Made by a program: the position numbers and the translations under genes | Part shown: piece after piece, positions 1 to 11,662 of the stretch | Layout of the letters: each line of letters begins with the position of its first letter | Numbering within the stretch: position 1 is the stretch's first letter | Notes under the pieces: generated by a model | The model's input: the letters and a program-made list of their open reading frames with translations, nothing else | The model's database searches: none | Told to the model about the DNA's origin: nothing | Source: Xenoacremonium recifei | Taxonomy: Eukaryota; Ascomycota; Sordariomycetes; Hypocreales; Nectriaceae | DNA: 64,000 nt | Reading direction: 5' to 3' | Assembly (NCBI GenBank): GCA_012184525.1 | Contig: WOFQ01000069.1 | Location: 62,001 to 126,000 of the forward strand

Positions 1-1222
1 TTCCGCATGCAACACAGCAAGGCTGAGCGAGAGAAGCTTGAGGCATATGATTTCATGGCACCAATCATAGCCGATGGAGATATGGGATTCGGCGGGTTGA
101 CTACTACTGTTAAGATGGCTAAGCTCTTTGTGGAAGCAGGAGTTGCTATGATACACCTGGATGATTTAGCCATTGGCTTGAAGAAGTTCACTATTGGCGA
201 AGGCCGGACCGTGGTGCCAACTAGCGAGTACTTATCTCGACTCACGGCTGTACGCATGCAATTTGACATCATGGGGTAAGTCATAAGAGTCGCAAAAGAA
301 ATCGTAGATTGCTAACTTCTGACAGCGCCAACACTCTACTGATGTGTCGATGTGACACGGATCGGTCCCAGTTCATCACCAGCACCATAGACCCTCGTGA
401 CCATGCGTATATCATAGGCGCTACGAAAGATGTAGAGCCTTTGGTGGAAGCGGTGATGGAGGGACTGGCCAATGGCAAGACCTATATGCAAGCTCGTGAC
501 GAGTGGAAAGCAAGGGCAGGCTTGATGACCTTCGACGAAGCTGTCAAGAAGAAGGCCACTGCGCAGCAGTACGAGAAATACGTTCCAAAGGTCTCGAGGT
601 ACGGCACGTCCCTTAAAGAACGGCGCCGCGTTGCCAAAGATATTCTAGGAGAAGACGTTGTTTTCGATTGGGAGCTTCCAAGATCTAAGGAGGGTCAGTA
701 CATGTGGAAACCAACTGTCAAGACCATCGTGGAGCGAGCGATTCTTGCTGCTCCTCTTGGAGACATGACCTGGGCCAGAATGGATGCCCCAGGTGAGTAC
801 CAGATGCTTCCCACAAGGTCATTCACTAACCCTGCACAGTATGGAAAGATATTGTTGAATTCCACCAGGAGGTGCGCAAGGTCTATCCCAAACGGCTCTT
901 TGCCTTTGGTTTCACCGGAATGTACGACTATGAGAAGGCGGGATTCAGCCCGGAGCAGGTTCGGTCTTTTAGCGACGATATGGCTAAGTTGGGCATCGTC
1001 TGGCAGGTTCAACCCATCTGGGCTGTGAGTGGATTGAATATCACAGCAGAGAAGTTCTCCAAAGAGTGGCAACAAGATGGAATCGCTGGGTATATAGAAA
1101 ACATCACAAAGCCGTCCAGAGTGCCGCCTATCGTTGATGGTTTCCATAAACCTAGTTATGCCGGCTCGTATCTAGCCGATGCCTTCTTCGCCACTGTCGC
1201 TGGCCAGGAGATTACCCCATGA
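1..1222 (+). CDS. isocitrate-lyase-like protein without the KKCGH catalytic motif (5' end outside window)
   Basis: Three exons are visible: 1-275, 326-792 and 840-1222; the 5' end lies before the window. The fold belongs to the ICL/PEP-mutase superfamily: PIIADGDMGFGG matches the ICL metal-site segment PIIADADTGHGG, and ITSTIDPRDH and a long aligned middle region also match fungal isocitrate lyase. The region that should carry the catalytic Cys (KKCGH in isocitrate and 2-methylisocitrate lyases) reads KKFTIG here, and the second active-site signature (SPSFNW in ICL) is replaced by FTGMYDY. The C-terminus also stops earlier than in ICL. The reading frame is otherwise clean, so this looks like a maintained paralogue with a different or no lyase activity, not a fresh pseudogene. 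It lies beside a Zn2Cys6 gene and the amine-catabolism block. Family assignment is firm; the reaction is unknown. Confidence 0.85.
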
Positions 1223-1759
1223 TGGGTAAAAAGGTTGTTGAGGGAATAGATCTATTGTGGCATTTCAATTTTACAAAAATCGAGCACCCAACCATGCCTG
1301 TAGGTTAGCTAGACCCCATAAATTTCAGCTAACATTGAACAATTACTTCCGACAAATCACTAAAATGCCATTTTACCAGGGCTCATTTTGGATAATTAAA
1401 AATTCGTTCATCCTAAGAAATTCGTGGCTTAAAGGATTCGACATTTGTATGTTCGTGATGACGCTGTAGGGGGGAAGCCTACCCTACAGATCGGCTTTAT
1501 CAAGCCCCGACTCTCCTGAAACGGACCGTCGGTTCTTCCGCTTCCCGAATGACAAACATTGGCGCGGGGCTGCTCCGATGGAGACTTCCGTACAAACAGA
1601 CAGAACTGCGTCAACCACGAGGATATCATCTTGGGGGCAACTTGAAAGTCGCCTTATACACCGTGACGGGATGTGACGGGGTTACGAGCAATGCGATCCT
1701 AGCAAAACTTCGACTGTGCAGCTGGAGAGGTTGATACCGATGAAGTGAGAGCTGCCCAG
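1223..1759. other. intergenic, 3' end of ICL-like gene to Zn2Cys6 gene
   Basis: No supported gene. Short open frames here have no recognisable similarity. The right half should contain the promoter of the Zn2Cys6 gene that starts at 1760. Confidence 0.6.
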
Positions 1760-3903
1760 ATGTCCAACTCTGCAAACGGCCCAGTGCTTCTGGGAAAGCG
1801 GAAACGGGCGTGTGAACGATGTGCGCGAGGGAATCTCCCATGTGATTCTGGCGGCAACTCATCTTGTCAAAGTTGTCTGGCCGCCGGTACTGGTACGCCC
1901 ATTCCCCGAGTACTGACGTTCATCCTGAATAGACTTGGCTAATCGCGTCGATAGCTTGCCAGATAACATCCTCTCCAGCGAATTCTCTTACAGGCTTGCC
2001 TCCGCGCCAGCTTCCTATGGATCAACTGCACCACAGTCGCGATGGTTTACCCGACTCGATCATATTGGCCCGGCACCCTGAAGTCCTGCATCCCCGGCCA
2101 GATTCCAATGGGTCCATGAGCACCGGCCTTGACCGCGTCGCGCAGTGGCAAGCCTCACCTGCGTCTGCTATTCTGAGTCAATCCTCTCACCAAACATTAG
2201 CTAGCCAGGTTGGCTCTCACTTGTCACCGTACGATCATCACGAGGGTCTTGATCATCCCAACGACGAAGCTGGAACTGTATCCAGAATCCTGTCACGTTT
2301 TCTGGACGGAACCCATGAACTGAACAGAAGCTCTGGCGTATCAAAAGGCGATATTCCACTTCCGGTGGTTGCATCCCTTTTCCGAACGTACTTCGCTGTT
2401 ATTCATCCACAATATCCGTTTCTGGATATCAAACTCTGCGCAAATTATTACATTGCCTGGAGAGATGCTCCGCCAGATGCGGCCCCTGCCGGCTGGCCAG
2501 CATTTTTTGTCAATATGGTAGGTATTATGACAAATTCATCATTGGGTAGGACTCCTCTAACACAATAGACTATAGATATTCGCCATCGGATCTCTCATCG
2601 AGTCTAAATCAGACAATTCCGCTTATCCTCAGTACCAGAATCTGAAATCAAGAGCGCAGGCCGAGCAATCAATCATGGCGGATTCTACTTCAACGCCGCT
2701 CATTCGGCTACAAGCAATGCTGCTATCCGCCATGTTTGCGCTACATGCTGAGAGCACTTGGCGCATCGCGCACATAAGTGGTGCCATTATCAGGTTTGCC
2801 ACTTTGCATCGCTTCCATCGGCAGTCTAATGATCCCGCGGACCCTGCCTCATCAATATCGATCCGAGCCTGGTCTTGTGCATATGTGTAAGTTGGATATA
2901 GACTTTTAACATATGGTTATCGACTGACGTGACTCTCTAGCCTGGATCGAGCTGTCAGCTCTGCCCTAGGAACACCAGTTAGCTTGCCTGACATGTATAT
3001 TTCCACCCCTCTATTCGAATTTTCTGGTGCCGAGACTGTTGTGTCTCTTCCTTGGCTCGTGGGCTGTGCTGCGGAGCCAACCATGAATTTTCCGGACATC
3101 AGAACCTTCGCTTATATCTGCAAAATCCGCGCTCTTCAATCATTCTTCATGCACATGGTCGAGAAAGATAATTTGGAAGATAGTATACCTCCGGAACTAG
3201 AGATGCATATGCTCAAAAGCTTGCGAGAGTGGGAAGACCCGATAGCCATTCAGGAGCACAGGTGCGTCTTCCCCTCAATAATAATGTTGCGTTTCTAATC
3301 CGAATCTCAAGTGTTCAGAATAGTCACGGATATCGAAGTGCTCTTTGGCTTTACCACATAGGCCACCTAACTCGGCTTTCTATCTGCTTGGTCAACAAAT
3401 CCAATATCTTTTCCTCCGCGGCCGATATGGCCTTCGAGACGAGCTGTGCAGTCTGCACAAGCTTCAGAGCTCTACAAAAAAAGAAGCAGGTGGCACAACC
3501 CTGGCTCGTGGTTAGATCACCAACCAATTGACGGTTTGGTACTTCGCTGATTCTCTACCAGGTACTGTCACAGTTTCGAGCCGCGGTAACGCTTTGGTAC
3601 ATCGTCTGGGCCCGAGCAATTGCTGTGCCAAGGGAAGCAAATGATGCGTTCCGCGATTGTAGTGCCGTTCTGGCTATCTTTGCTGATAGGTGGCCTAAAG
3701 CAGAGCATTATCGTGATTGCTTCGAGCTGCTTGCAGTATCGATTCCGAGAAGTCAACCACCGGGGTGCCTAGGTGAGGATATACGTCGAGACCTGAAGCC
3801 CTTGATTCACAAGCTTGAAGGCACTGGAATTCATAGGACTACATCAAGAATGCTGTGGGAGATGTGTACCGAAGAAGCAAGCCCTCTGCCAATCGCAGAC
3901 TAA
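1760..3903 (+). CDS. Zn2Cys6 fungal-specific transcription factor
   Basis: Six exons join to 621 residues: 1760-1892, 1955-2517, 2576-2886, 2941-3261, 3312-3507 and 3562-3903. The N-terminus carries the binuclear zinc cluster C-x2-C-x6-C-x7-C-x2-C-x6-C. The sixth Cys is supplied only when the first intron is 1893-1954, and that decided the splice choice. The ATG at 1760 was chosen because an upstream ATG runs straight into a stop. The middle resembles the fungal-specific transcription factor domain (HPQYPF, SAMFALHAE, the conserved YVLDRAVSSALG segment). It is nuclear by family and probably regulates neighbouring metabolic genes; which ones is not shown. It shares domain layout and an intron position (after NM in FVNM / IFAIGS) with the second Zn2Cys6 gene at 13081, so the two may be old paralogues. 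Exon 5 (3312-3507) is the least certain part. Confidence 0.85.
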
Positions 3904-4074
3904 GTGTATTTATCAGGCTCTGCCTACAATTCACCTATTCATGTGTCTTCATGTGTCTTCGCTACGGTTCAAGAATAATCTCTTCGGCTCGGCCTGTATA
4001 TATTTATATGTATGATACCTAGACTACAAAGTGGATGGGTGAGGGTCCTAAAATTTTGTTAGCTATATGAGACA

Positions 4075-4091
4075 AGACAGACAGACAGACT
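4075..4091. repeat. (GACA)n microsatellite
   Basis: A short run of GACA/CAGA units lies just after the stop of the SnoaL-like gene. Small, probably neutral simple repeat. Confidence 0.7.
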
Positions 4092-4092
4092 G

Positions 4093-4599
4093 CTAGACAA
4101 TATGGCTCAAACCTACCACGATGATTGTATACTTGTCAATTAAGACCTTGCCGTCTTCGCTTCTCTGAAAGTGCATCCGAGCAGCCCATGTGAAAGTGCT
4201 CTTCTCGCCACTTTTCGATACGTTGTGACTCCTCCCGTGCAACATCACTTCGTCCGCCTTAGGTCCAAAAGGGAAAACCTTATAGACAATGTGGTCACGG
4301 CTTTCCAGAGAGGCCCATGACTTGTTCACCAAGTCAACAAGCGCTGGGGGGTGGGAGTATGTGTAAGCAGAGTGTTTATGAGATCAAACAAGAGTGTTTT
4401 TTAAATGATCAAGTCGCTTACTTGCTCTGCCTTTCACGTTGGAGGTTCCTTTCTTCAGCTCAGCATCCTCAGTGAAATGTGCGCCCCATTTCTCAAGCTC
4501 TTGACTATCTACAGCCTCATATAGACTCGCAATATGAGCCTTGATGGCGGGGTCTAGGACGCTGTCGTCGCTCTCAAAGGTCTTGGGACTAGGTGCCAT
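4093..4599 (-). CDS. small SnoaL/NTF2-like protein
   Basis: Two exons, 4599-4422 and 4343-4093, give about 142 residues, the usual size for a single NTF2-like cone domain. The pattern fits SnoaL-like proteins: an N-terminal helix pair (IKAHIASLYEAVDSQELEKWGAHFTEDAEL), a short loop with KGR, then four alternating strands ending near KVLIDKYTIIVV. Members of this family are small cyclases, isomerases or ligand-binding proteins; no substrate can be read from the sequence. The last few codons are uncertain because a GT occurs right after the YTIIV segment, so a further small 3' exon is possible. It sits between the first Zn2Cys6 gene and the permease, and a GTCCGA hexamer lies 193 bp upstream of its start. 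Confidence 0.65.
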
Positions 4600-5338
4600 A
4601 TTGCTGATGAGGAAGAAGGCAAAACAAACGCAATGTAAGTAATGGCGATGGGCTTGGTCCTAGGTGACGTCTTTTAATTGAAAATGAGGAGGCTCATAAA
4701 ACGATACAAATGCCAGCTATTATTATCTGATTTCATTCCGATACAAGCCCGATAAGGATGTAGTGATCCTTCTATGATATCGGCTTACCATGTCCGAACA
4801 CCAATCCATCCACCGATAAGATCTACGCAATCCGTCGCTCTTCAACTCCGACCCCTGGAGACCATCCCTTCAATCTGAGTCGATTGGTGTGGAGGTAGGA
4901 CGTGAGGGGTGTGCCCGTAAGCAATTTTACGAATCTGTCTGGTTCTTGCAACGCAGTCCCGCTAAAGATTTGCAACTGATCACGTAACGCATGTTTGCCC
5001 AATTCCTGCAGCCAAAGAGTTTACAAATAGTTGTTAGCATTTCTTTCAGCCTATTCCAATATCTAGAGTCTCTTATGTCACACTGTTACAAAACACTTAT
5101 CAAGTCTGCTGAGCGCAATGAGCAGCGTGAATTTGGCGGCGATGGTTTCTTTTGGGTCCAAGTTCCCAACTCTATGACGGTTACAAGAGATACACTGCAG
5201 ACAGGAATCATAGGAACCATTTAATTCGAGAGGTCGCATGAGAAACACTTTTGACTTCAGTCAATCTCTTCCCTAAATCTAGGAGAAATGCAGACACAAA
5301 GACGAAACGCGGAATAAAGTCAAGCAGGTCCCCAAGTC
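4600..5338. other. intergenic between SnoaL-like gene and permease
   Basis: No complete gene is supported. On the minus strand, about 5010-4840 reads openly with segments such as PDRFVKLLTGTPLTSYL that look protein-like, but no convincing start or splice chain could be built. It may be the tail of a decayed gene. A GTCCGA hexamer is at 4792-4797. Confidence 0.4.
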
Positions 5339-7137
5339 TCAGCCAACAACCAAGTTCTTGACCTTCCAGAAGAAATCCTTCCGGGCGACTTCTTCGTCGA
5401 TGCCTCCCAACCACTCCCTGCGTCCACTCGTGATGTCGGCCTCGGCAGGATTTACCCATTTAGTCTCTGCACACGAAGGTTACTCAATGACGCAAACAAC
5501 AAGAAAAAAAAAGGAGGTGGGGATAACTTACTATGCCATAGCTTCCATCCAACATAGAGAATGATGAAAATTGGAATGACCAAGTAGGAGAAAATGAAGC
5601 CTTTGAGATCGAAAGGAGTTAAAAGCGTCGTGTACCCTGAAATGATAACGAGGAAAAGATTTGCGCAGAGAAGAATCCAAGGGACATATGGATATCCAAA
5701 CGATTTGAATGGGAGAGAAGAGAGGGGCATCCCTTGGGCCTTCATTGCGGCACGGAAGCGCAAATGCGTCAAGCCGATAAATGCCCAGGCCACGTATGCA
5801 GCAGCGCCTGAGATGTCAAGCAGATAAGTGAATACATTGCCAGCATTCTCTGAAATGTTGAGTAGCGAGATCAGGCCAAAGAGGTTGGTGAAAACAATGG
5901 CATTGACTGGGACGCCGTTGCTCGTTGTCTTCGCTAGAAAGCCCGGAGCTCGTCCCGCCTTTGCCTGAGCGTAGATGCAGCGACTGGCGATATAAATAGC
6001 AGAGTTGATAGAGGAGAGCAACGTGACAATGATGATTGCGTTGATCAAGTTACCCGCACCAGCCCATCCGGCCTGGTTCAAAGCCACGGTGAAGGGAGAT
6101 GAAGCAGACTTTGATGTGGCATTGAGCAATCCTTCAGAATTGGACGGCACAATGAGGCCAGTAAAAAATGCCATTCCGACGTAGACAATGAGGATTCTCC
6201 AGAATGTCTGCTTGAGGGCCCTCGGAATGTCTTTCTTGGGGTTTCGAGACTCTCCGCCGGTGATGGCAACAGCTTCTGTTCCGGAGTACATAACTGCGGC
6301 TAGGATCAACACCTTTCCGAATCCATTGATGCCGTTTGCAAAAGGACCCGGGTCTTTCCAGTAACGAAAGCCGATGTAGTCGCCACCGATTGCTCCGGTG
6401 TCGAGAAGGCTGCAGATTGTGTCAGCTTCGCTATTGTGCGGACTAAACATTTGAGACGAGGGAGCTTACATAGCCACAATGTAGAGAATGATAATTACGA
6501 TGAATTTGAAGGTCGCCAACCAAAACTCCATTTCTCCATATACCAAAACGCCAAGGAGCGACGTGCACATGAAGAAAGCCCAGCAGATGAGGATCCAGGC
6601 ATAGTTGGGGAGTTTATTGGTCCAGAAGCTGAGAATGAGAGCGGCTCCGTTGTACTCGTTCGCAAGAATCGTGCCCTGTATATGTTAGATCGGGTTTTAG
6701 ATGTCAGGGTTATCAAGCGATTGAGAACTACTTACCCACATGTACCAATAATTCCATCCAAGAGCAAAGGATAGGGCAGGGTCGACGAAGCGTCCGGCGA
6801 ATTCATTGAATGACCCCGTGGTCGGGAACAAAGTGGCCATCTCGCCCAGAGACTGGGTGACAAAGAACACATCAATGCCGACGATGATGTATCCTATCAA
6901 TGATCCAACTGGACCGGAGTACTGCAGTGCAAACCCCAAAGCATAGAACGTACCAGGACCAATCACGCCGCCGAGACTGATCATCTGCAAGTGACGAGAT
7001 TTCAGTACACGTCGGACGCCATCGTCGATGATGCGATTGTCGGAGATCTCGACCTGACCATCGTCGATATCCTCGGCCGCTCTGCCAACTTCTTTGCTGT
7101 CTGCCTCGGCCATCTTAGCGACTGGGGGTTCATGCAT
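5339..7137 (-). CDS. amino-acid permease, APC superfamily (yeast-type AAT)
   Basis: Four exons, 7137-6736, 6675-6470, 6409-5532 and 5466-5339, give 537 residues. After a charged cytosolic N-terminus (about 50 residues) the APC signature begins (HLQMISLGGVIGPGTFYALG), followed by GEMATLFPTTGSF, the loop GGESRNPKKDIPRA, and about 12 hydrophobic helices, matching fungal plasma-membrane amino-acid permeases. It is a proton symporter by family; the substrate (amino acid, GABA or polyamine-like) is not readable. The next gene on the same strand is an ALDH of the succinate-semialdehyde type, which makes GABA or a related amine a fair guess. A direct repeat of GTCCGA (7372 and 7382) lies about 240 bp upstream. 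A second Met at codon 9 is an alternative start. Confidence 0.9.
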
Positions 7138-7711
7138 GTTGGAGGGTCCTGCAATCCAGACAGGATTTGACGATCAATATATGTATCCCTCCTCGTGCAA
7201 GTGCCAACCCGCCGCACTTATCTAGCAGGGAGCTGGGCTCCTTTGCCATGACAGGGAGTTGTACTGGAGAAGCCGGAGGCAAGTCCAGATCCTTGTTAGC
7301 GTGCTTCCAAAAGCCTCCTAGAGTTGAGATAAGTTAAGTCTGATCGCTCCCGGAGGCCGATTGACAAAGAAGTCCGAAACCGTCCGATGGCGAATCAAGG
7401 TGCTGCGATAGCCCAAGGATTTTTGTGAGTGCGCTCATTAGTTCACACTAAACCATATTCTGCTAGTTAGCCTCGACCGTATCTCCCCTTGCACGTGCTC
7501 GAACTGAGGAACCTGTTCACGCACGCAAACAACGATAGGCTAGTCTAGGGTAGTTCAATTACTGTGAACGACTGGACAAGTCTTGGGCTAGGTTATCTCA
7601 GGCCAGAGCTCTTATCGCAAGATACGATCAATATCATTCGGCGCTCTCGGCAAATCAAGCAATGAGAGTGTTGGCAGTTCTAAATGTATGTTTCAAAACG
7701 ATGCTGACCGT
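7138..7711. promoter_or_regulatory. permease upstream region with two GTCCGA elements
   Basis: No gene. This stretch separates the permease start from the ALDH stop and must hold the permease promoter. GTCCGA occurs at 7372-7377 and 7382-7387 in direct orientation, the same hexamer found in the other promoters of this block. Confidence 0.45.
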
Positions 7712-9526
7712 TCATAGGCGACTGACCACTACTGACGCCGATTTGGTGACGAGGTACTCTTCAACAGCAACATCCTTCCCTGCTTCTTTGCCGTACCCAG
7801 ATTCCTTAAGACCCCCGAAAGGTGACTCAGCTCCTGCTATTGAACTCGTATTGACACCAATCATCCCGGCTTCCAATCTATCCATGAGTCTCCAAGACCG
7901 ATCCAGATCCTTTGTAAATACGTACGAAGCCAAACCCAGCTAGCTCATTGTGTCAGCAGCCTTCAAAAATAGATTGAGACAAAATTGCTCACAGGGGTAT
8001 CATTTGCAGCTCGGACGACCTCTTCCTCGTCCTCAAACCTAAAGAGACTCAAGACTGGGGCGAAGGTTTCTTCGTGGGCAACGCGCATCTTTGATGTCGC
8101 ATCGGCAATGATAGTAGGCTGGAAGAAGAATCCCGGCACATCTTTCAGCCTTTCTCCACCCGTCAATATCCTGGCACCATGTGCTTTGGCATCTTCTATT
8201 TGCTCCTTTGCGCGATCCAAGGTCTGAGGCGTGGTGACAGGCCCCAGGGTCGAGGATTTAGAACTCCCATGGCCCAGTACGAGTTTGGACGTCTGCTCAG
8301 TGAGAAGACCTGAGAACTCATCGTAAACCCCTGACTGGACATAGACTCGGTTAGCAGTGACACATGCCTGACCAGCGTTTCTCCATTTTAACCCCATAAG
8401 TGCTGTGAAAATGTCAGCCCATGGGTTAACAGACGGTTGTCAAGAAGATCCGGACCATCTGCAGCCTGCTTCAAGTTTGCATCATCAAAGACCACGAAAG
8501 GACAATTTCCTCCTAACTCTAAGGTGACCTTTTTGAGGCTCTCAGAGCACAATCTGGCCACTAACTTTCCGATTCTGGTCTTTGATAAAGATGAGTTCCT
8601 ACTTGCAGTTCAAAATTTGACGTAAAGTGACTTACAGAGCCGGTGAAGGTGACTTTCTTGACTAGGGGATGACGGCAGAGTGCCTCGCTGAGAGCTGGGG
8701 TGTTCTCCAGACTCGTTGTTAAGACGTTTAAAACCCCCTTCGGAATACCAGCTTCTTCTGCCAAGGCTGAAATAGCGAGTGCTGAAAAGGGTGTTTCTGG
8801 AGACGGCTTGATGACCATGCTACATCCTGCTGCAAGGGCCGCTCCAGCCTTGCGTGCAATCATCCTTCTATTTTCAGCCAATGGACACAAAAGGCCCACA
8901 CATCAATTACTCACGAGATAGGGAAGTTCCACGGAACTAAAGCTGCCACCACACCAATAGGCTGCTTGATGGTCAAGACCTTCTTTCCGGGGATGGCGGC
9001 ATCAAACATGGTGCCCTGAATGCGATCTGCCTCTCCTGAAAACCAGTACGTCGAGCTCAAAGCGTAGTCAATCTCAGCCAAAGACTCCGCAAGGGGTTTG
9101 CCCGTCTCAAATGTAATGATCGTCGCCAAGTCTTGTTTGTTCTCTTCAATAAGCGCGCCCCATTTCATAAGCCATTGTGATCGGGCTCGTGGCGTAGCAT
9201 TTCGATAGCATAGAAATGCTTCCTGAGCGGCCTGCACAGCAGCATCTACATCATTTGCGGAGTTGTCTGGCGCTGACGCCCAAGTTTGTCCTGTCCCTGG
9301 ATCTTTGTAGAGGTATTAGCACTATGTTGGAAGATACCGCGGATCGGACTGCTAACCTATTACATCAAAGCGGGCTTTCGAGGCGGCTTCGACCCATTCA
9401 CCATTTATCAAGGACAGTTCCTTGAAAATTGAAGGTCGCTGGAGCTATGGCAAATATTCAATATTGGTTGTGCTGAGGTTTGAATCAGGGGATGGGTACC
9501 TGGAACGGCAGCTGCGGACGCATCAT
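7712..9526 (-). CDS. aldehyde dehydrogenase, succinate-semialdehyde dehydrogenase-like
   Basis: Seven exons, 9526-9500, 9438-9357, 9302-8915, 8867-8636, 8579-8456, 8402-7993 and 7939-7712, give 496 residues, the normal ALDH length. Visible ALDH elements: VPWNFPIS and the following helix, FTGSTRIGK (cofactor loop), catalytic base Glu264 in LELGG, nucleophile Cys298 in GQACV, and PFGGLKESGYGKE near the C-terminus. Spacing of Glu and Cys (34 residues) is standard. The N-terminal LINGEWV and the WRNAGQACVTANR segment favour the SSADH branch (NAD(P)+-dependent oxidation of a short semialdehyde to the acid). No targeting signal is obvious. It is divergent from the aminotransferase across 440 bp that contain a palindromic element. 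Exon 1 is only 27 bp and is the weakest part of the model. Confidence 0.9.
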
Positions 9527-9966
9527 CGCTGCTACTCTGACTATGATCTTGATAGAACTAGAAGGCTTTCATTTTCGAAGGATGGCGCATACGTTAATAC
9601 AAGCAAATGAATATCAAGGGCTAACAAAAAGTATCTACCAGGATACCCTTGCCCGGTAGCGTCCCCAGCCCAACTGACCTCCGAGAGCGGTGCGATGGAT
9701 CGGACTCAGCGTCCGATTACCTCCACACAATCTGAGCTGCGATTTGGACGTTAGCGGCCCACTACACCCTGATCCTAGAGTCGATATTGGTATACAAGTG
9801 GAACTTTAATATGGCATTGTAGCTCATTGCTGACTAGAGTTGCTGGCCTCCTCCATTGCCCAGACCGCATCCTTGTTTCCCCCATCCGCATATTGCATAT
9901 ACTTCTTGTTCCCTTAAAAAAACCCCTTTCCTTTATTTGGCCTTAGTAGAAACCACCTTTCCAACC
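9527..9966. promoter_or_regulatory. bidirectional promoter, ALDH (-) and aminotransferase (+)
   Basis: This 440-bp divergent spacer contains the inverted repeat at 9699-9717. No coding sequence is supported: the open frame upstream of ATG 9967 has no ATG of its own. Confidence 0.6.
9699..9717. promoter_or_regulatory. perfect inverted repeat ATCGGAC-N5-GTCCGAT, candidate Zn2Cys6 operator
   Basis: The sequence ATCGGACTCAGCGTCCGAT has two 7-bp arms around TCAGC. It contains CGG-N9-CCG, the everted/inverted triplet layout typical for dimeric Zn2Cys6 regulators. It lies in the divergent spacer, and its half-site recurs upstream of other genes of the block. The binding protein is inferred, not shown; the Zn2Cys6 gene at 13081 is the nearest candidate. 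Confidence 0.5.
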
Positions 9967-11424
9967 ATGACTTCCCTTCTTCCAACGGGGGAGCAGATCA
10001 ACCTGCAGCTAGGATGGCCGTCACCTTCACTTTTCCCCTCTGCAGATCTGAATGCAGGCGCCAATGCCGTCCTGGGAGACTTCTCTCGCGCCACCTCCGC
10101 GTTGATCTACGGCCCCAATCGAGGAAACATTACTCTCCGCCAAGAAGTGGCACGCTGGTTAGGTTCTGCTTACTACAAAGACCCGCGGGCCATTGACGAG
10201 AGCCGAGTCTGTATTGCAGGTGGCGCATCACAGAACCTTGCTAATGCTCTAAATCGCTTCACTGACCCCATCTATACGAGACGTGTATGGATGGTCGAGC
10301 CGACATACTTTCTGGCATGCCCAGTTTTTGAGGATTGCGGTTTTGCAGGCAAACTACGCGGTGTCCCTGAGGATGAGGAGGGCATTGACCTAGACTTTCT
10401 TCGGGCAGCTCTGGCAGAGACAGAGGCTGTGATTGCTGTTAGTAGCCAGCCGGACGAACCCAAGCTCAAAACGCAGGAACATGGCTACGAAAAGATTTAC
10501 AAGCACATAATCTATTTGGTGCCAACATTTTCAAATCCTAGTGCAAAGACCATGTCTCTACAGCATCGCTATGATCTCGTGCGATTGGCTATTGAGTACG
10601 ACGCCTTGATAATATCAGATGATGTCTACGACTTTTTGTACTGGCCCGAAGAACGAGGGCGGACACTTGATCGCAATACACTCTCCCTGCCACCGCGGCT
10701 AGTGGACATCAACCGGCAGATCGCGCCGGATAGCAAATGGGGCAATACAATGAGCAACGGTTCATTTTCGAAACTCATCGCCCCTGGTGCGAGAACGTCT
10801 TGGGCCGAAGCAACTCCGGCTTTTTCGACATGGTTAGCGAATACGTAAGTTCTCGCATTTATAGCTACATACAAAGATGAAGACTGATGAAGGGCAAGAG
10901 GCGCGACCTGGTCAGGAGGAAACCCCTGTCATACCATGTCAACATTCGTGGCCAATATGCTTTCAACAGGAGCACTAGAGACACACATTCATGAGACTTT
11001 AATACCATGTTATGCAAAGCGTTACTACGCCATGGTTGACGCCATTAGAGAGCACCTTGAGCCGCTTGGCGTTTGCATCAACACCGGAAAGCCATATTCA
11101 AACAGCTTAACAAACAACGAATCCAGTAAGGAGAGTCATGTCAAGATTGCTGGCGGATTTTTCCTGATGCTCACGCTACCAAAGAATCTTCCACCGACTC
11201 CTACCCTTGCCAAGATTTCTTTAGAGAAGTACGAACTAAAGTTCGCATATGGCAAGATGTTTGAGGTAAAGGGAGATCCTGCAAGTCTCAAAAGGTCGAG
11301 CGATGAGTATGGAAATGCCGTTCGCTTGTGCTGGGCGTTTCACGATGAAAATGCGATTGTGGAAGGCATCAAGCGCTTCAAGGATCTTCTTAAAGGGAAC
11401 ATGAGAGGAATTAGCGAGAATTGA
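9967..11424 (+). CDS. PLP-dependent aminotransferase, class I/II
   Basis: Two exons, 9967-10844 and 10899-11424, give 467 residues. Fold type I features are clear: YGPNRGNITLRQEVARWL, the GGASQ loop, IISDDVYDFLYW (Asp that binds the pyridine nitrogen and Tyr), the PLP lysine Lys269 in SFSKLIAPGART, and the Arg of that motif for the substrate carboxylate. It resembles the 2-aminoadipate/aromatic-type or yeast YER152C-like branch rather than a class III GABA transaminase. The amino donor is unknown. ATG 9967 is the only in-frame ATG. Divergent from the ALDH gene, it would supply or remove the amino group in a shared pathway. The C-terminal half has an unusual SLTNNESSKESH stretch between core strands, which looks like a surface loop. 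Confidence 0.88.
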
Positions 11425-11662
11425 GGTCACGAGGACGGTCCAAGCCAGAGTGTGTCGCCCTTTAGAGGGCATACATAAACTTGAATCACGAGGCACAATC
11501 GGATTGTTAAATATAAAAATACACGGTCTCACGAATTCTTCAAATGCCTTGGTCTGGCAAGTAACTTTTGGAACAAGATATATTTAGACTTCGTCGTTAA
11601 CGGGAATCCCGGTGAGGTGAATTTGATGAGTACCTCCCTACGGACTTATGATCTAGTATTTA

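Noticed and set aside
1893..1993. Longer first intron for the Zn2Cys6 gene (1893-1993)
   Set aside because: It keeps the frame but deletes the sixth zinc-cluster Cys; the shorter intron 1893-1954 restores it with the standard six-residue spacing.
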